Assembly (NCBI GenBank): GCA_946538795.1
Contig: CAMNGY010000069.1
Span: forward strand, 1 to 7,359
Direction of reading: 5' to 3'
Length of the DNA stretch: 7,359 nt
From: an uncultured Treponema sp.
Lineage (GTDB): Bacteria > Spirochaetota > Spirochaetia > Treponematales > Treponemataceae
In this document: piece by piece, positions 6,792 to 7,359 of the stretch
Position numbering within the stretch: position 1 is the stretch's first letter
How the letters are laid out: the number at the start of each line of letters is the position of its first letter
Made by a program: the position numbers and the translations under genes
Notes under the pieces: generated by a model
What the model saw: the letters and a program-made list of their open reading frames with translations, nothing else
What the model was told of the DNA's origin: nothing
Databases searched by the model: none

Positions 6792-6916
6792 TTCTATATA
6801 TGAGCATGCGCACAGCAAAAACATGGCGGCTTGCCGGCGCCATGGCCATGGTATTTTTCATCTTCTCCCTGCCTTCCCCGGCAATTGACTATGCGTCGCG
6901 GCTCTCATATATAGAA
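6792..6916. repeat. 13-base inverted repeat spanning the COG3014-like start codon
   Basis: TTCTATATATGAG at 6792-6804 is the exact reverse complement of CTCATATATAGAA at 6904-6916, with 99 bases between the arms. The left arm contains the ATG at 6800; the right arm is inside the coding region just after the predicted signal peptide. In mRNA the arms could pair and hide the start codon, or the two copies could be sites for one DNA-binding protein. The AT-alternating core is low-complexity, so chance is possible. Confidence 0.5.
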
Positions 6917-7359
6917 AAGAACGGCAAGAAGCTCTATGACAAGAAGAGCGTCGTCGTGCAGGGGCTGGACGAGGGGCTTCTGTCCTATTATACGGGGGAC
7001 TACGCCGGATCCATAAAGAAGCTGACCCGGACGGAAAGCAGGATAGACGAGTATTTTGCGAAGAGCATAGGCCAGGCCATAGGGTCTTTCATCGTCAACG
7101 ACCTCGTGATCGATTACGCGGGTGAGGACTACGAGGACCTGTACCTGAACCTGTTCAAGTCCCTGTCCTACTATCATCTGGGGATGCTGGAGGACGCGAT
7201 CGTTGAGATAAACCGCTTTGAGAACAAGTCCCAGCACATAGCCCAGCGTTATGAGGCCGATCTTGTCAGGGCCAGGCAGGCCGCGGAGAACGCGGACACC
7301 GCTCCCGTCAGCGTGACCTTCCACAATTCCGCGCTGGGCCAGTACCTTGCCCTGCTCTA
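6800..7359 (+). CDS. COG3014-like exported protein, 3' end missing
   Basis: This frame is open from ATG 6800 to the window edge (186 codons so far, no stop). It matches my recollection of the COG3014 family, uncharacterised helical envelope proteins found in treponemes, vibrios and others, often near an LpoB-type gene. Residues 1-28 look like a signal peptide: MRTAKTWR n-region (counting from M3), a hydrophobic run ending FFIFSLPSPA, and no cysteine, so secretion by signal peptidase I rather than lipidation is predicted. Family-like blocks are the LDEGLLSYYTGDY region (56-68), IVND (98-101), YAGEDYEDLYLNLF (106-119), a helical pair that resembles a TPR (YYHLGMLEDAIVEINRF, 124-140) and FHNSALGQYLALL (174-186). 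ATG 6806 is an equally possible start and neither has a clear Shine-Dalgarno site. The molecular function is unknown; pairing with LpoB suggests an envelope or cell-wall role. Confidence 0.82.
   Translation, partial: MSMRTAKTWRLAGAMAMVFFIFSLPSPAIDYASRLSYIEKNGKKLYDKKSVVVQGLDEGLLSYYTGDYAGSIKKLTRTESRIDEYFAKSIGQAIGSFIVNDLVIDYAGEDYEDLYLNLFKSLSYYHLGMLEDAIVEINRFENKSQHIAQRYEADLVRARQAAENADTAPVSVTFHNSALGQYLALL

Larger units (their letters stand above)
6660..6799. promoter_or_regulatory. Divergent intergenic region with dyad and A/T tracts
   Basis: These 140 bases between the lpoB-like gene (-) and the COG3014-like gene (+) must carry promoters for both directions if neither is read from elsewhere. The region is clearly richer in A and T than the surrounding coding DNA. 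It holds a 6-base dyad (6701-6718) and an A6/T6 element (6736-6751). No hexamer pair with convincing match and spacing to a sigma-70 consensus was found on the + strand, so promoter positions are not assigned. Confidence 0.55.

Noticed and set aside
6795..6800. TATATA as a -10 box for the COG3014-like gene
   Set aside because: There is no acceptable -35 at 16-18 bases upstream, and the transcript would begin after the ATG at 6800 and about at 6806, removing the charged part of the signal peptide.
6840..6851. Perfect 12-base palindrome CCATGGCCATGG
   Set aside because: It arises from repeated Ala-Met codons in the signal peptide region, has no loop and no sign of being a regulatory site.
6535..6888. 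+ strand open frame overlapping the lpoB-like 5' end and the intergenic region
   Set aside because: The LpoB-like reading on the - strand and the COG3014-like frame from 6800 both match protein families, whereas this frame resembles nothing and crosses both genes.

Overview
This looks like a GC-rich spirochaete chromosome, most likely a Treponema relative. The best evidence is the right-hand end, where an LpoB-type lipoprotein gene sits head-to-head with a COG3014-type gene, a pairing I recall from treponemes. Heavy use of ATA (Ile) and AGG (Arg) codons despite the high GC is a further compositional trait. The genus is an inference and was not tested by any search.

Positions 1-5934 (+ strand) hold a tightly packed gene series that reads as one operon. 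It starts with the 3' part of a secreted-type 5'-nucleotidase. One base later comes a 1004-residue signalling protein with a signal peptide, a large periplasmic two-component-regulator propeller, a Y_Y_Y domain, one membrane helix and a cytoplasmic HD-GYP cyclic-di-GMP phosphodiesterase domain. Uridine phosphorylase (udp) follows after an 18-base gap, and deoxyribose-phosphate aldolase (deoC) overlaps udp by 4 bases. The enzymes form most of a scavenging route from nucleotide to nucleoside, then to pentose-1-phosphate plus base, and finally from deoxyribose-5-phosphate to acetaldehyde plus glyceraldehyde-3-phosphate. The phosphopentomutase step is not in the window. The large sensor inside this catabolic operon is the most interesting feature: it suggests that extracellular nucleotides, nucleosides or a related ligand may be linked to c-di-GMP turnover.

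Positions 5935-6014 separate convergent genes and contain a strong hairpin terminator.

Positions 6015-6659 (- strand) encode an LpoB-like lipoprotein (penicillin-binding-protein activator family). A short AT-rich divergent intergenic region (6660-6799) has two dyads and an A6/T6 element. A COG3014-like exported protein begins at 6800 on the + strand and runs off the right edge. This second part of the window concerns the cell envelope and has no obvious functional link to the nucleoside operon.

No tRNA, rRNA, CRISPR array, insertion sequence or phage gene was seen, and there is no gene-free stretch longer than about 140 bases.
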